40,578 nucleotides of DNA from Thermoplasmataceae archaeon (GCA_038729425.1 JAVYSB010000003.1:6859-47436), one strand, 5' to 3'; shown: positions 25,479 through 34,810, numbered from the stretch's first letter. The notes: a model not told the origin generated them from the sequence alone. A program made the numbers and translations.

Positions 25479-27836
25479 TTATTTATCACATTTTCCAGTT
25501 GGGCACGCAGGATCGAATGTGGAGTCCAGCTTGAGATATTTCACCGGCAGCTTAGCTATGAGCTCAAGGGCTTTCTCTTCCTCAGTCTCCTTCTTCTCGA
25601 CCTTCTTTTCAGGTTTCTTCTCCACTTTCCCCGGCTGTTCTTTCCTTGTGGCCGTTCCTGTATACAACACCTGCTGGGTCTTGCTCTGATCTCTGTAAAC
25701 GGTTATTCCCTTGCAGTGAAGGTCTTTGGCCATCCTGTAAGCCTTGCCTATGTCCTCTGGTGAGGCGTCTGCAGGCAGATTAATGGTCTTTGACACCCCA
25801 GAGTCACAATATCTCTGGAATGTGGCCTGCATCAAAACATGCCACTCCGGTTCTATTTCATGTGCCGTAACGAAAAGCCTCTTGATCTCAGGATCTATGT
25901 CCATGCCATGCAGATTACCGCTCTTAGCAACTTCCCTCATTAGGTCTTCTGAGTAGAGATTTTTTGCGCGGAGCATTTCCTCGAATAGGGGATTGACTTC
26001 GATAAGTTCCTGACCGTTGAGTACATGCCTGACGAAAGCGATGGCAAAAAGGGGTTCAATCGACGATGAGCATCCAGCGATTATTGATATGGTGCCCGTA
26101 GGAGCAATTGTAGTAGTTGTGGAGTTCCTCATCCTGACCCCCTCCCGCTCGTACCTTGATCCGTACCATCCCGGGAAAACGCCACGTTCATCAGCAAGAA
26201 TTTTTGATTCCTCGTGAGACTCATCCTGTAAGAAAGCCATGACTCTTTCTCCCATTACGAGGGCATCCCCACTGTTGTATGATATGCCCAGTTTTATGAG
26301 CATGTCAGCAAACCCCATCACGCCTAGACCTATTTTTCTCGTCTTTCTGGTCATGTTCTTTATCTGCACGACCGGAAACTTATTGGCATCCACAACATTA
26401 TCAAGGAATCTTGTTGACAGTCGTATTACATTTTTCAGCCTCTCATAATCAATATCGCCATCTTTGACAAATTTAGCCAGGTTTATGGATCCAAGATTGC
26501 AGGATTCGTATGGCATAAGTGGCTGTTCACCACATGGGTTTGTGGCCTCAATCTCGGCTATGTGGTCCACTGGATTCTTTCTGTTGATCTCGTCCAGAAA
26601 GATCAGACCAGGATCCGCAGTTTTCCAAGCCTGGTTGATGATGCTATCCCACATGGTCGTTGCCTTAATCCTTCCAGTAATTTTCCCATCTCTAGGATTC
26701 CTCAGCTCAACGTATCCGTCAGAATCAAGCTTCTCGAAGAATTCATCAGTCATTCCCACTGAAATATTGAAATTACTCAGGATAGTATTCTCGGCATCTT
26801 TCTTGAGTATGAATTCCATGATATCTGGGTGATCGTACCTGAGTATGCCCATGTTTGCCCCTCTTCTCTTTCCGCCCTGCTTTATTACGTCAGTTGTTGT
26901 ATCAAAAATTCTCATGAATGATACTGGGCCAGAGGCGACTCCTTTCGTGGATCCAACTATGTCATCTTTAGACCTGAGCCTTGAGAACGAGAAGCCTGTT
27001 CCTCCGCCGGACTTGTGTATTTCTGCGGTATATTTGAGGGCGTTAAATATACCATCCACACTGTCCTCTACAGGGAGGACAAAACACGCTGAGAGCTGTC
27101 CCAGTCGGGCTCCAGCATTCATCATTGTGGGTGAATTGGGAACGTACTCTAGGTTGAGCATCATTTCCTCATATTCACTGATGTTCTCCTCAAACTTCGT
27201 CGGTTTTGTATACAGAAAGTCCATGAATTCCTCAAATTTGCCCTTGATCTGGTCCTCCTTAGTCAATTCGTCAAAACCACGCTTGAGAACTTCTACCTGT
27301 GTCTTTGAAAGAGGTGAGCATTTTCTCCCACTCTCAGGCAGTTTCCCGGTAATCTGATAGGTTCTATATTCATAAAGTGCGTCTATTACACCAACATGGG
27401 TGGCTACCCGCCTGAACATCTGTCTTGGGGTCTCGATGATCTTTCCCTCTTCATCCTTAAGGAGGTATCTCGCCTCCAACACCTTTATGGCATTCAGAGA
27501 TAGCTTGAGATCGTCTTTAACTCCAATAGAAGCTTTCTCTTCCCTGATGATCCTTCTCCTTTCCCTGTAGAGAATGTACGCCTTGGCAACATCAACGAAC
27601 GACTGGTCACCATTTCTGAAGGTCATAAGGGCAGTTTCGACCTTGTCTTGGATCTGCTCTACTGTGGGTTTCTTTGACAACTTGGATACTTCCCTTACTG
27701 CTATCTTTGCTACCTCTTCGGCATCCTTCATCGTGCCTATCTTAACCGAGAGCATCGCCTTGTATACGGCCCTGATAATCTTCCCCTCGTCGAAGATGGC
27801 CTCGGTCCCGTCGCGTTTTATAATAGTTTTGATCAT
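25479..27836 (-). CDS. nrdJ: adenosylcobalamin-dependent (class II) ribonucleotide reductase
   Basis: This 785-residue enzyme makes deoxyribonucleotides from ribonucleotides using a B12-generated thiyl radical. An ATP-cone ([20 protein letters not shown]) occupies about the first 90 residues and should sense ATP/dATP. Active-site segments are [21 protein letters not shown] near 232, [21 protein letters not shown] near 438 with the radical Cys and Glu, and [18 protein letters not shown] near 582. A Lys/Glu-rich linker near 735-760 precedes the C-terminal tail [11 protein letters not shown], whose two Cys should shuttle electrons to the active site. AGGTGA (27841-27846) is 4 nt before the ATG. 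A Cys-rich mini-gene follows. Confidence 0.95.
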   Translation of the reverse strand: MIKTIIKRDGTEAIFDEGKIIRAVYKAMLSVKIGTMKDAEEVAKIAVREVSKLSKKPTVEQIQDKVETALMTFRNGDQSFVDVAKAYILYRERRRIIREEKASIGVKDDLKLSLNAIKVLEARYLLKDEEGKIIETPRQMFRRVATHVGVIDALYEYRTYQITGKLPESGRKCSPLSKTQVEVLKRGFDELTKEDQIKGKFEEFMDFLYTKPTKFEENISEYEEMMLNLEYVPNSPTMMNAGARLGQLSACFVLPVEDSVDGIFNALKYTAEIHKSGGGTGFSFSRLRSKDDIVGSTKGVASGPVSFMRIFDTTTDVIKQGGKRRGANMGILRYDHPDIMEFILKKDAENTILSNFNISVGMTDEFFEKLDSDGYVELRNPRDGKITGRIKATTMWDSIINQAWKTADPGLIFLDEINRKNPVDHIAEIEATNPCGEQPLMPYESCNLGSINLAKFVKDGDIDYERLKNVIRLSTRFLDNVVDANKFPVVQIKNMTRKTRKIGLGVMGFADMLIKLGISYNSGDALVMGERVMAFLQDESHEESKILADERGVFPGWYGSRYEREGVRMRNSTTTTIAPTGTISIIAGCSSSIEPLFAIAFVRHVLNGQELIEVNPLFEEMLRAKNLYSEDLMREVAKSGNLHGMDIDPEIKRLFVTAHEIEPEWHVLMQATFQRYCDSGVSKTINLPADASPEDIGKAYRMAKDLHCKGITVYRDQSKTQQVLYTGTATRKEQPGKVEKKPEKKVEKKETEEEKALELIAKLPVKYLKLDSTFDPACPTGKCDK

Positions 27837-28193
27837 TGGTTCACCTGGAAGATACTAAAACAATTTCTTCCTTCAACATAAACATCTCAACAGTATATTT
27901 CAGTTTTTTCTTTCTTATCACTACTTTGTTTCAAATTGGTGACATAATTGATCAAATCAATGATCAATATCATGAAACATATCCTTTACTATGTTGCTAA
28001 TCTTTTTGTTTTCCATTGTTCAACACAAAAACTTACAGAGAAAATATCTAGTAAATATCATGAGTTTATAAGCCTATTTAAGCATGTAACAGGTTTGAAT
28101 AATCTTATCGAGCCGAATTGTGGTGTCACTTGCAGCCAAATATTATTACCCACACTTAGGGCAAGTTCATTAATTCCTGACTGATTCTCCTCC
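27837..28193. promoter_or_regulatory. divergent intergenic region with reductase promoter and inverted repeat
   Basis: This 357-base AT-rich region has no gene I trust. On the minus strand it carries the reductase ribosome binding site (27841-27846) and a TATA-like AAATATACTG (27891-27900). A perfect 8-bp inverted repeat, ATTGATCA-6 nt-TGATCAAT, spans 27947-27968 about 50 nt upstream of that box and may bind a regulator. On the plus strand CATTAATTCC near 28169 could be the promoter of the formiminotransferase gene. Confidence 0.4.
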
Positions 28194-29093
28194 ATGAGAA
28201 CTGTGGAGTGTGTCCCAAACTTCAGTGAGGGGCGAGACCGGAACGTTGTCGATCAGATTGTATCCGAGATCACAAAAATAGATTCAGTTAAACTTCTTGA
28301 TGTGGAACTTGACCCAAACCACAACCGATCTGTTGTATCCTATGTGGTTTCATACGATAGGGCTGTGGAGTCTGCCTTTGCTGGAATAAAAAAGGCAGCA
28401 GAGCTCATAGACATGACAGGACATAAGGGAGAGCATCCAAGATTCGGGGCTTCAGACGTTATCCCGTTTATACCTATCAGTGAGACTACAATAGAAGATT
28501 GCGTGAAACTCGCTCATGAACTCGGAAAAGCTGTTGGGGAGAGGTTATCCATTCCAGTTTTCCTGTACGGTTCCGCAGCAAAATTGGAAAGGAGGAAAAA
28601 CCTGGAAGACATAAGGAATAAGAGTTTCCAGTATGAACAGTTGTCTTCTGTAATCGGCGATGATGATTGGAAGCCGGACTTTGGACCTGCAAAGGTGGGA
28701 AGGGCAGGAGCTTCCATAATAGGCGCAAGGGACTTCCTTGTGGCGTTCAACGTCAACCTGAACACAAAGGACATTAACACTGGCAAGAAAATAGCAAAGG
28801 CCCTGAGAGCGAAGGATGGGGGCCTCGCATTCGTGAAGGCACTTGCTTTCTACCTTGAGGATAAGCAGATGGTACAGATATCCATGAATCTAACCAGTTT
28901 CAGAAAAACCCCCATTTACCGTGCCTTTGAGATGGTAAAGCTCGAGGCCAAAAGATACGGAATAGGGATAGTGGAGTCGGAGATCGTCGGGCTTGTGCCT
29001 CTCGACGCACTTGTACAATCTACTGAATTCTACATGCAACTTAACGGTTTCAAAACGGAACAGATCTTTGAGAAAAAATTGTGGAGTGAGTGA
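28194..29093 (+). CDS. ftcD: glutamate formiminotransferase
   Basis: This 299-residue protein is the formiminotransferase domain alone. It moves the formimino group of N-formimino-glutamate, the end product of histidine breakdown, to tetrahydrofolate. The start VECVPNFSEGRD, the segment DLDPNHNRSVVSYV-like VELDPNHNRSV near 40, GEHPRFGASDVIPFIP near 83 (catalytic His) and FLYGSAA near 124 are conserved. FDPAKVGRAGASIIGARDFLVAFNVNL-like sequence lies near 165. The next gene encodes the matching cyclodeaminase, whereas in animals both are one polypeptide. No hut genes are in the window. Confidence 0.93.
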   Translation: MRTVECVPNFSEGRDRNVVDQIVSEITKIDSVKLLDVELDPNHNRSVVSYVVSYDRAVESAFAGIKKAAELIDMTGHKGEHPRFGASDVIPFIPISETTIEDCVKLAHELGKAVGERLSIPVFLYGSAAKLERRKNLEDIRNKSFQYEQLSSVIGDDDWKPDFGPAKVGRAGASIIGARDFLVAFNVNLNTKDINTGKKIAKALRAKDGGLAFVKALAFYLEDKQMVQISMNLTSFRKTPIYRAFEMVKLEAKRYGIGIVESEIVGLVPLDALVQSTEFYMQLNGFKTEQIFEKKLWSE

Positions 29094-29095
29094 AA

Positions 29096-29713
29096 ATGGA
29101 AGAACTTGATAGCTTTATGAAGAGACTCGCCAGCGGGTCACCTGCTCCGGGAGGCGGGGCAGCAAGCGCTCTTGTGTCGACTGTGGGTTCTGCCCTGGCA
29201 TCAATGGTCGCATCACTGACCATTGGAAAAAAGGGTTACGAAGCCGAACAGCAAAAGATGGTGGAGGTTCAGAAAAATGCTACGGAAATTTCTGAAAAGC
29301 TGAGGAAACTCATGAAGGACGATGAAGATGCTTTCAATCTCATAGTCGCAGCATGGTCACTGCCCAAAAGCACAGATTCTGAGAAAACGAAGAGGAAGGT
29401 GGAGATTGAGAAAGCGAGCCTTGTCGCAATATCAGTTCCCATAAATATAGCAAGAGAGTCACTCAAGGTGTTGGAGTTCGCAGCCTACCTGTCTGAAAAG
29501 GGGAATAAGAACGCGATTACTGACAGTGCATGCTCCTCGGAATTCGCACTGGCTGCAATAAAGGGCGCGCTCTTCAATGCAAGAATCAACCTGAAATCCA
29601 TTTCAGACGCAGAGAAGAAAACCCAGCTGGAAATGAACATACGGCTAATAATGGATACTGCAAATGACCTTCACAGAACAGCGGAAAAGAACGTGAGCAA
29701 GGCAATGTCCTGA
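29096..29713 (+). CDS. fchA: formiminotetrahydrofolate cyclodeaminase
   Basis: This roughly 205-residue helical enzyme releases ammonia from 5-formimino-tetrahydrofolate and forms 5,10-methenyl-tetrahydrofolate, feeding the one-carbon pool. The signature SGSPAPGGGAASALVSTVGSAL near residues 13-34 and MVASLTIGKKGYE near 36 are family hallmarks; DDEDAFNLIVAAWSLPK lies near 75. A GTG at 29090 overlaps the previous stop, but ATG 29096 is preferred because GGAGTGA (29083-29089) is 6 nt upstream. It forms an operon with the formiminotransferase. Confidence 0.92.
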   Translation: MEELDSFMKRLASGSPAPGGGAASALVSTVGSALASMVASLTIGKKGYEAEQQKMVEVQKNATEISEKLRKLMKDDEDAFNLIVAAWSLPKSTDSEKTKRKVEIEKASLVAISVPINIARESLKVLEFAAYLSEKGNKNAITDSACSSEFALAAIKGALFNARINLKSISDAEKKTQLEMNIRLIMDTANDLHRTAEKNVSKAMS

Positions 29714-29757
29714 GGGCAATTACAACAATGTTTTTAGCCACATAACAATGACGCATC

Positions 29758-30987
29758 ATGGACGATGAACTCCATGTTCAACCGACCATGGACGATTTTA
29801 TTGCTGCGCAGGATGAATTAAAGGGGAAAATAAACAGGACTCCTCTCTATCATTCCACGTGGTTTAGCAAAACTTACAATTCTGACATCTTTTTCAAGAT
29901 GGAGAATTTCCAGAAGACGGGTTCTTTCAAGGCAAGAGGCGCAATATTCAGAGTATCCAAACTTTCGGCAGAGGAAAGAAAACGCGGCGTCATAACTGCA
30001 AGCGCAGGGAATCATGCCCAAGGGGTTGCATATGCAGCTTTGATAAATGATATAGGTGCTAAGATCGTTATGCCTGAACATACTGTACCGGCTAAAGTCA
30101 ACGCGGTTATGGACTACAAGGCACAAGTGGTGCTTTCCGGTATCGATTACAATGAGGCGAAACTTCGCGCAGAGCAAATCAGAGCTGTCGAGAACAGAAC
30201 ATTCATAGACGCGTTCAATGACAGGTGGATTATATCAGGGCAGGGTACCATAGGACTGGAAATTCTTGAGGACCAGCCTGAAATCGATATGATTATTGTG
30301 CCCATAGGCGGTGGCGGGCTGATTTCCGGAATAGCTATGGCCGCGAAGATGCGAAAACCTGACATAAAGATCGTTGGCGTACAGTCTGAACAGGCAGATT
30401 CCATGAGACTTTCAGTGGCAGCGGGAAAGATTGTGCCATATACAAGCACGAACACCATAGCCGACGGTATATCTGTTAAATTCCCCGGGGAACTTAACCT
30501 CAGAATAGTGCAGAAGTACGTTGACGATATTGTTACTGTTAACGATGAGAGTATAGCCATGGCCCTTTACAAGCTTCTTGAACGGAGCAAAGTCCTTGTT
30601 GAACCCTCTGGAGCAGCAGCCCTGGCGGCTATTATGGAGGGAAAGGTCAATGTCACAGGAAAAAAAGTCGCGGTCATAGTCTCCGGCGGCAACGCGAATC
30701 TCCTTCTACTGTCAAAGATAATCTACAAGGCTATGGAGCTGGAGAGCCGCCTAATCAGAATTGATTTCCAGATTCCCGACAGGCCGGGAACGCTCATGAG
30801 AATTGCAACCGCAGTATCATCCGTTGGAGGGAATATATACCATGCCCAGGTTGACAACATGGAGAAAACCACACCAGTAGGCTTCCAGAGCATAAGATTT
30901 ACAGTCAATGTCAGAGGCAGAGCACACGCGGACGAACTTGTGGAAAAGCTTAAATCACTGGGTTATCAGTTCGAGGTCGAAAAATAA
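29758..30987 (+). CDS. ilvA: threonine ammonia-lyase (threonine deaminase) with ACT domain
   Basis: This 409-residue PLP enzyme converts threonine to 2-oxobutanoate and ammonia. NFQKTGSFKARGA near residues 50-62 holds the PLP Lys; SAGNHAQGVAYAA near 81 is the substrate loop; PIGGGGLISGIA near 182 binds the PLP phosphate, and EPSGAAALAA near 282 is conserved. An ACT domain (RIDFQIPDRPGTLMRIATAVSS) occupies about 335-409 and may give feedback control. The size matches the short biosynthetic/catabolic type. It follows the formimino genes by 44 bases; together they release ammonia from amino acids. An acylphosphatase gene converges on its 3' end. Confidence 0.93.
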   Translation: MDDELHVQPTMDDFIAAQDELKGKINRTPLYHSTWFSKTYNSDIFFKMENFQKTGSFKARGAIFRVSKLSAEERKRGVITASAGNHAQGVAYAALINDIGAKIVMPEHTVPAKVNAVMDYKAQVVLSGIDYNEAKLRAEQIRAVENRTFIDAFNDRWIISGQGTIGLEILEDQPEIDMIIVPIGGGGLISGIAMAAKMRKPDIKIVGVQSEQADSMRLSVAAGKIVPYTSTNTIADGISVKFPGELNLRIVQKYVDDIVTVNDESIAMALYKLLERSKVLVEPSGAAALAAIMEGKVNVTGKKVAVIVSGGNANLLLLSKIIYKAMELESRLIRIDFQIPDRPGTLMRIATAVSSVGGNIYHAQVDNMEKTTPVGFQSIRFTVNVRGRAHADELVEKLKSLGYQFEVEK

Positions 30988-30988
30988 G

Positions 30989-31264
30989 CTAGCGAATTCT
31001 GAAATCCCCGTAATCCACGTATGTTCCAATGGTAGTTTTCACGTCAGTAACAACCGCATGGGGAAGATGCATACAGTCCTCGATCGCATCCTTTACGGCT
31101 GGCTCAGGACCGCTGAAACAGGCAGTCACACTGCCGTTGTCCTCGTTCCTCACCCATCCAGTGATGCCCCTGGAGACCGCCACAGCCTGTACGTTCTTTC
31201 TGAAAGATACTCCCTGCACTATTCCGGAGAAAGATACGGTTGCAGTTAAATTAGCCTCTTTCAT
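30989..31264 (-). CDS. acyP: acylphosphatase
   Basis: This 91-residue protein matches the small acylphosphatase fold, which hydrolyses carboxyl-phosphate bonds as in acetyl phosphate or 1,3-bisphosphoglycerate. The active site loop is GIVQGVSFRKNVQ near residues 14-26 with the catalytic Arg (the family normally reads VQGVGFR), and GITGWVRNEDNGSV near 34 carries the catalytic Asn. Its ATG lies 4 bases after the stop of the Drg-like GTPase gene, so the two are one operon. Confidence 0.93.
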   Translation of the reverse strand: MKEANLTATVSFSGIVQGVSFRKNVQAVAVSRGITGWVRNEDNGSVTACFSGPEPAVKDAIEDCMHLPHAVVTDVKTTIGTYVDYGDFRIR

Positions 31265-31268
31265 GGTA

Positions 31269-32372
31269 TCAGTTCCTGCTTACCACGGTTACTATATCCT
31301 GGTCCCTGAGATCGTAGTCAAGCCCAGCCCTGATTTCTCCCATCTTCCTGTTCGGGCCGGTCATGATGGCATACCTGAATGAGGACAACATTTCCCTACT
31401 GATTCTTCTGCAGACATCTCTGACCTTTGATCCCTTTGTGAGAACGAGAGGCCTTTCAAAATCTATCTTGCCAGCCTTATCCTTTAGATATACCCTTACA
31501 AACTGAAGTGACTCAAAAATGGTATCCTTCAGTTTCTCGACACCTATGCCCTTAGACGCTGATATCTCCACCACAGTTTTCCAGTTACTTTTCAGCGTTT
31601 CTATCCTGGATTCATCATGTGGGATGTCGATCTTGTTGACCGCTACGACTGAGGGAATGTAAACCACATTTCCCTTAAGGAAATCTATCAGGTCATCTGC
31701 GGTTATCTTTTCCCTTATGTACAGTTCTGCGTTGGTGATCTTGAATTCCTTGAGTATATCACGGATAGACCCCTCTTCAAGGGATGTGCCCCTTGGTTTA
31801 TATACCTTAAGACCTCCGCTGCTGGTACGTTTTAACGATACGTTCTTCCTCTTTCTGTCAATGACTATGCCTGCCCTGTAGAGTTCATTCTTGATCTTCT
31901 CCAGGCCAAGCGTCTGGACATCGGCCACCAAAAGTATGAGATCTGCGCTTCTCACCGTACTGAGAATTTCTCTCCCCCTTCCCGATCCCGATGCTGCATT
32001 TTCAATTATGCCCGGAAGATCAAGTATCTGTATCTTTGCACCGTTTATTTCAAGGATGCCAGGTATTACTTTCAGGGTCGTGAAGGCAAAACTCCCAACC
32101 TCACTTTCGCTGCCTGTGAGTCTGTTAAGGATGCTACTTTTCCCAACGTTGGGGAAACCGACTAACGCCACTGTTGCATCTCCGCTCTTTGGAATTGAAA
32201 AGCCCGTGCCGCCATGACCCTTGTGTGAATCTGCCTCAATCTGCAGTTTTGATATCTTTGCCTTCAGGAGACCAATGTGCCTTTCTGTGGCTTTGTTATA
32301 CTGAGTCTTCTTGATCTCTTCCTCAATCTCGTGTATCCTGTCCTCTATGGTGGCCATCTGCTGCCCGACCAT
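31269..32372 (-). CDS. Drg/Obg-family GTP-binding protein with TGS domain
   Basis: This 367-residue GTPase belongs to the developmentally regulated GTP-binding (DRG) group of translation-associated GTPases. A helical N-terminus with ATIEDRIHEIEEEI is followed by G1 GFPNVGKSS near residue 72, G2 around FAFTT, G3 DLPGIIENAASGSGRGRE near 118, G4 VNKID near 243 and G5 SASKG near 270. The C-terminal TGS domain (about 290-367) includes VLTKGSKVRDVCRRI. It probably binds ribosomes. ATG 32357 could also be the start. The acylphosphatase gene is directly downstream. Confidence 0.93.
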   Translation of the reverse strand: MVGQQMATIEDRIHEIEEEIKKTQYNKATERHIGLLKAKISKLQIEADSHKGHGGTGFSIPKSGDATVALVGFPNVGKSSILNRLTGSESEVGSFAFTTLKVIPGILEINGAKIQILDLPGIIENAASGSGRGREILSTVRSADLILLVADVQTLGLEKIKNELYRAGIVIDRKRKNVSLKRTSSGGLKVYKPRGTSLEEGSIRDILKEFKITNAELYIREKITADDLIDFLKGNVVYIPSVVAVNKIDIPHDESRIETLKSNWKTVVEISASKGIGVEKLKDTIFESLQFVRVYLKDKAGKIDFERPLVLTKGSKVRDVCRRISREMLSSFRYAIMTGPNRKMGEIRAGLDYDLRDQDIVTVVSRN

Positions 32373-32470
32373 ATCAAGGCATTACTTTAATTTGACTAAA
32401 CGAAAACAATGGGTTCGAAGCGCTCAGGCTGAGCCTGAAAAAACATTTATTGACCCATATCATGTGGGAT

Positions 32471-32986
32471 ATGATGGGGCTTGGCGACTCGCTAGGATTC
32501 AAGGGATCGATTGCGACACAGTTATTGAGAGATCAGCATGCTGAAACCGTCAGGCTTGCCGAGGGCTTCATCGGCAATGAGGTTAAAGTTACGGACTTTC
32601 TCGGTCATGTCGATTATTCCATTATGGTTCATTTTCCACTTGAAGATAATTTCCTAATACCTGTCTTCAGACCTTTCCTGAAAAAATACCTTGACTTTGA
32701 GGAGCCAATACGTGTGATAACCGGGGAACATATGATCATACGAAAGGAACGACAGGACCTGATCGGCAGGGGGGCGAACGAGTATGACGAAGCTTTAGAA
32801 CTTACAGCCGATCAAATCGCTGGGAAAAGCCTGCTTATTGCAAAGACACTGTTGCAGCATGTCTTCAAGGAAGAGAACGGTTTGTTCCAGCTCGTGGACT
32901 CTTACCTTCCGGACCATGAGAAGCAGGACCTTTCGAAAAAGTTGAAGGAGCAGCTGCCTTTACTGGAAGCGGGGCTAAAGAGATAG
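32471..32986 (+). CDS. hemerythrin-like HHE domain protein
   Basis: This protein of about 171 residues is a four-helix bundle with repeated metal-ligand motifs: DQHAETV near residue 21, HFPLEDNFLIPVF near 54, EHMIIRKERQ near 87 and HVFKEENGLF near 137. These fit the His/Glu pattern that binds a di-iron centre in hemerythrin-like proteins, which sense or store O2 or NO. The frame opens at TTG 32450; ATG 32471 is favoured because ACATTTAT (32443-32450) is about 25 nt upstream, the leaderless spacing. ATG 32462 and 32474 are alternatives. It converges on a second hemerythrin-like gene with only 3 bases between stops. Confidence 0.8.
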   Translation: MMGLGDSLGFKGSIATQLLRDQHAETVRLAEGFIGNEVKVTDFLGHVDYSIMVHFPLEDNFLIPVFRPFLKKYLDFEEPIRVITGEHMIIRKERQDLIGRGANEYDEALELTADQIAGKSLLIAKTLLQHVFKEENGLFQLVDSYLPDHEKQDLSKKLKEQLPLLEAGLKR

Positions 32987-32989
32987 GAG

Positions 32990-33514
32990 TCAACTTATTC
33001 TAAAAATATACCGAAACATTTCCTCATTGAGCCCGGTCACCTTCAGGTATTCTTCTGTGCTAAAAGTACTGATTATAGACAGCGCCTCCCTCATTGTGGA
33101 GTTCAGATCTTCCTTGCCAATATCGATCCAGCGTGGGAAAAGTTCGTTATCCTCGCTTAGATTGTGATCAACAAGGGTTCTGTAAAAGAGCGGCAACCTC
33201 ATTTCCGCAAGTTCTATGTTCCCTGAATTCGCCCACTTTGTTATGTTGTTGCCAAGTGTTGCCAGGAGCTTGTGGTCTGCCTTTATTCTTCTCACACGTC
33301 CGGAAAAATCAGCAGAATCAGCGAATGGGAAGGTTTCGAGCACAGGGAAACAAACCTTTTCCTCTATCTCTATGTGACACCTTTCAAGATAGTCCAAGAA
33401 ATTTGAAAATTTTTCCTGATCATATGGAGATTCCAACATCCACTTTGCCTTCCTAATGGCCGTATGTTCTATCATCAGCACTTCAGCGAGGTCTGCCACA
33501 GTACCACTGATCAA
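32990..33514 (-). CDS. second hemerythrin-like HHE domain protein
   Basis: This 174-residue protein has a clear hemerythrin-type iron site: EHTAIRKAKWML near residue 16, CHIEIEEKVCFPVLE near 46, DHKLLATL near 80 and DHNLSEDNELFPRW near 114. The HxxxE...H...HxxxxE pattern is complete. The frame begins with TTG 33514; GTG 33499 and ATG 33475 are possible later starts, the last placing Met just before the first iron-binding His. It lies 17 bases after the methyltransferase gene on the same strand. It differs strongly from the convergent neighbour, so the pair is not a recent duplication. Confidence 0.85.
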   Translation of the reverse strand: MISGTVADLAEVLMIEHTAIRKAKWMLESPYDQEKFSNFLDYLERCHIEIEEKVCFPVLETFPFADSADFSGRVRRIKADHKLLATLGNNITKWANSGNIELAEMRLPLFYRTLVDHNLSEDNELFPRWIDIGKEDLNSTMREALSIISTFSTEEYLKVTGLNEEMFRYIFRIS

Positions 33515-33531
33515 GTAATTCTTTAGAGATG

Positions 33532-34107
33532 TTAATCTTGTGCTTTTAATAATCCCCGAAATAGAAAAATAGTTTCAAAAAAGAATGCCTTGGAAGCCAC
33601 TTCCTCAAACACATAACCCTTGTATGCAGACCACAGTGACTGATAGTCCGTAAGCGAAGATACAACGAGATAAATCTCGCCATTTGTACTGAGGTGATTC
33701 TTCGCTTCATCCAGAAACGGACTTATCACCTTAAAGCCATCCTCGCCGCCATTCCACTGTGTACCCTCTTCAACATCATCGCTAGTTGGTAAGTACGGCG
33801 GGTTAAAGATAATTGTGTCAAATTGCCCCGATATATTTGAGAACAGATCAGATTCAGAAAAATCTACGAGGACTGAGTTTTCTTTAGCGTTTTTCCTTGC
33901 ACATTCCACTGCAGTGCCGTTTATATCACATGCAGTCACTTTGCATCCAGTTTTCGCAAAGTATACTGATATTATTCCAGTACCGCAACCGATCTCGAGC
34001 AATTCCCTTCCTGGCAGCACATTGTCCAGAATCAGGAAGGTGTCCTCTGCTGGTTCGTAGACACCTGCGCATGGTTCAATTACTGTACCCTTGTATTGTA
34101 TTCTCAT
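33532..34107 (-). CDS. HemK/PrmC-like N5-glutamine methyltransferase
   Basis: This 191-residue SAM-dependent methyltransferase matches the short archaeal/eukaryotic HemK2 (Mtq2) type, which methylates the Gln of the GGQ motif of release factor aRF1. VYEPAEDTFLILD near residue 15, LEIGCGTGIISVYFA near 37 (SAM site) and the catalytic FNPPYLPT near 104 are conserved. Another ATG at 34167 would add 20 residues unlike the family; ATG 34107 gives the normal MRIQYKGTVIEP beginning. The hemerythrin-like gene follows on the same strand. Confidence 0.87.
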   Translation of the reverse strand: MRIQYKGTVIEPCAGVYEPAEDTFLILDNVLPGRELLEIGCGTGIISVYFAKTGCKVTACDINGTAVECARKNAKENSVLVDFSESDLFSNISGQFDTIIFNPPYLPTSDDVEEGTQWNGGEDGFKVISPFLDEAKNHLSTNGEIYLVVSSLTDYQSLWSAYKGYVFEEVASKAFFFETIFLFRGLLKAQD

Positions 34108-34341
34108 TGCACTGAAGCAGCTTCGTGATTGAGAAACGCTATTTAGGCTTAACACAACCCCCTGCATGGATCTAAGATCTCAGCTTCCCTTCTTATAGCC
34201 GATCTATCGGCCGTGATTTCACGCTACCAAAGTTAGCTTAATTTTACTCCCCACAGATATGACAGATCCAGAGAAACCGGAATAATGATCTTGAAGCCGC
34301 CAGATCCCAGTACCCTTAAGCAATTGGGTGGGTAGATTAAT

Positions 34342-34719
34342 TCAAAACTTACCCGGCCCTTTAATTTCGATAAACTTCCCGTTCACCGTGTGCCATTTCT
34401 CACCAAGGTCAAGCATGTTGGCTATGAGATTCTTCAGTTCCCTCCCCTTGTCCGTGAGAGAGTATGTAACGGAAGGTGGTGTAGTGTTCTCCACATCACG
34501 GTGTACGATTCCTTTTTTCTCAAGCAGTGCCAGTGATCTGGAGAGGCTTGTGGTGCTGATGCCGCTTATACTCTTCCTGATCTCGTTGTATCTCAGCCCA
34601 CCGAAGTGATCTAGACGACTAATAATCTTAGGTACCCATGTGTACCCCAAAATTTGCATAACACCTGCAACTGTGTTATCATCTTTCTCGAACCTTGATG
34701 TTACTGAAACTTCGAACAT
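34342..34719 (-). CDS. HxlR-family winged-helix regulator
   Basis: This regulator of about 125 residues has the HxlR fold: VMQILGYTWVPKIISRLDHFGGLRYNEIRKSI is the family's N-terminal helix and first HTH helix, ISTTSLSRSLALLEKKGIV is the recognition helix and VTYSLTDKGREL the wing. A TTG at 34731 could start it four codons earlier, but ATG 34719 is preferred. A perfect palindrome directly upstream covers the predicted transcription start, so it probably represses itself, and may control the divergent HtrA gene. The effector is unknown. Confidence 0.88.
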   Translation of the reverse strand: MFEVSVTSRFEKDDNTVAGVMQILGYTWVPKIISRLDHFGGLRYNEIRKSISGISTTSLSRSLALLEKKGIVHRDVENTTPPSVTYSLTDKGRELKNLIANMLDLGEKWHTVNGKFIEIKGPGKF

Positions 34720-34720
34720 G

Positions 34721-34739
34721 ACCGTTACCAAGTAACGGT
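34721..34739. promoter_or_regulatory. palindromic operator of the HxlR regulator
   Basis: ACCGTTAC-CAA-GTAACGGT is a perfect 8-bp inverted repeat, with another GTTAC half-site at 34743-34747. The minus-strand TATA-like TTAATATACC (34753-34762) predicts a transcription start near 34732, inside the palindrome. A bound dimer would block the HxlR promoter and possibly affect the divergent protease promoter. Confidence 0.7.
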
Positions 34740-34810
34740 ATAGTTACTTTCTGGTATATTAACTTAAACCGCATTCGCAGATATTGGCACTTTGCCGGGA
34801 GTAAAATGTT

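Noticed and set aside
25195-25534. Two plus-strand ORFs of 90 and 71 codons near the end of the reductase gene
   Set aside because: They are antisense to the cysteine-rich mini-gene and the 3' end of nrdJ, have low-complexity composition and no recognisable motif.
27948-28184. 78-codon plus-strand ORF upstream of the formiminotransferase
   Set aside because: It lies in AT-rich promoter DNA, includes the inverted repeat, and its sequence shows no family features.
32471-33514. Recent tandem duplication of hemerythrin genes
   Set aside because: Motif order and flanking residues differ throughout and the genes are convergent, so common recent origin is not supported.
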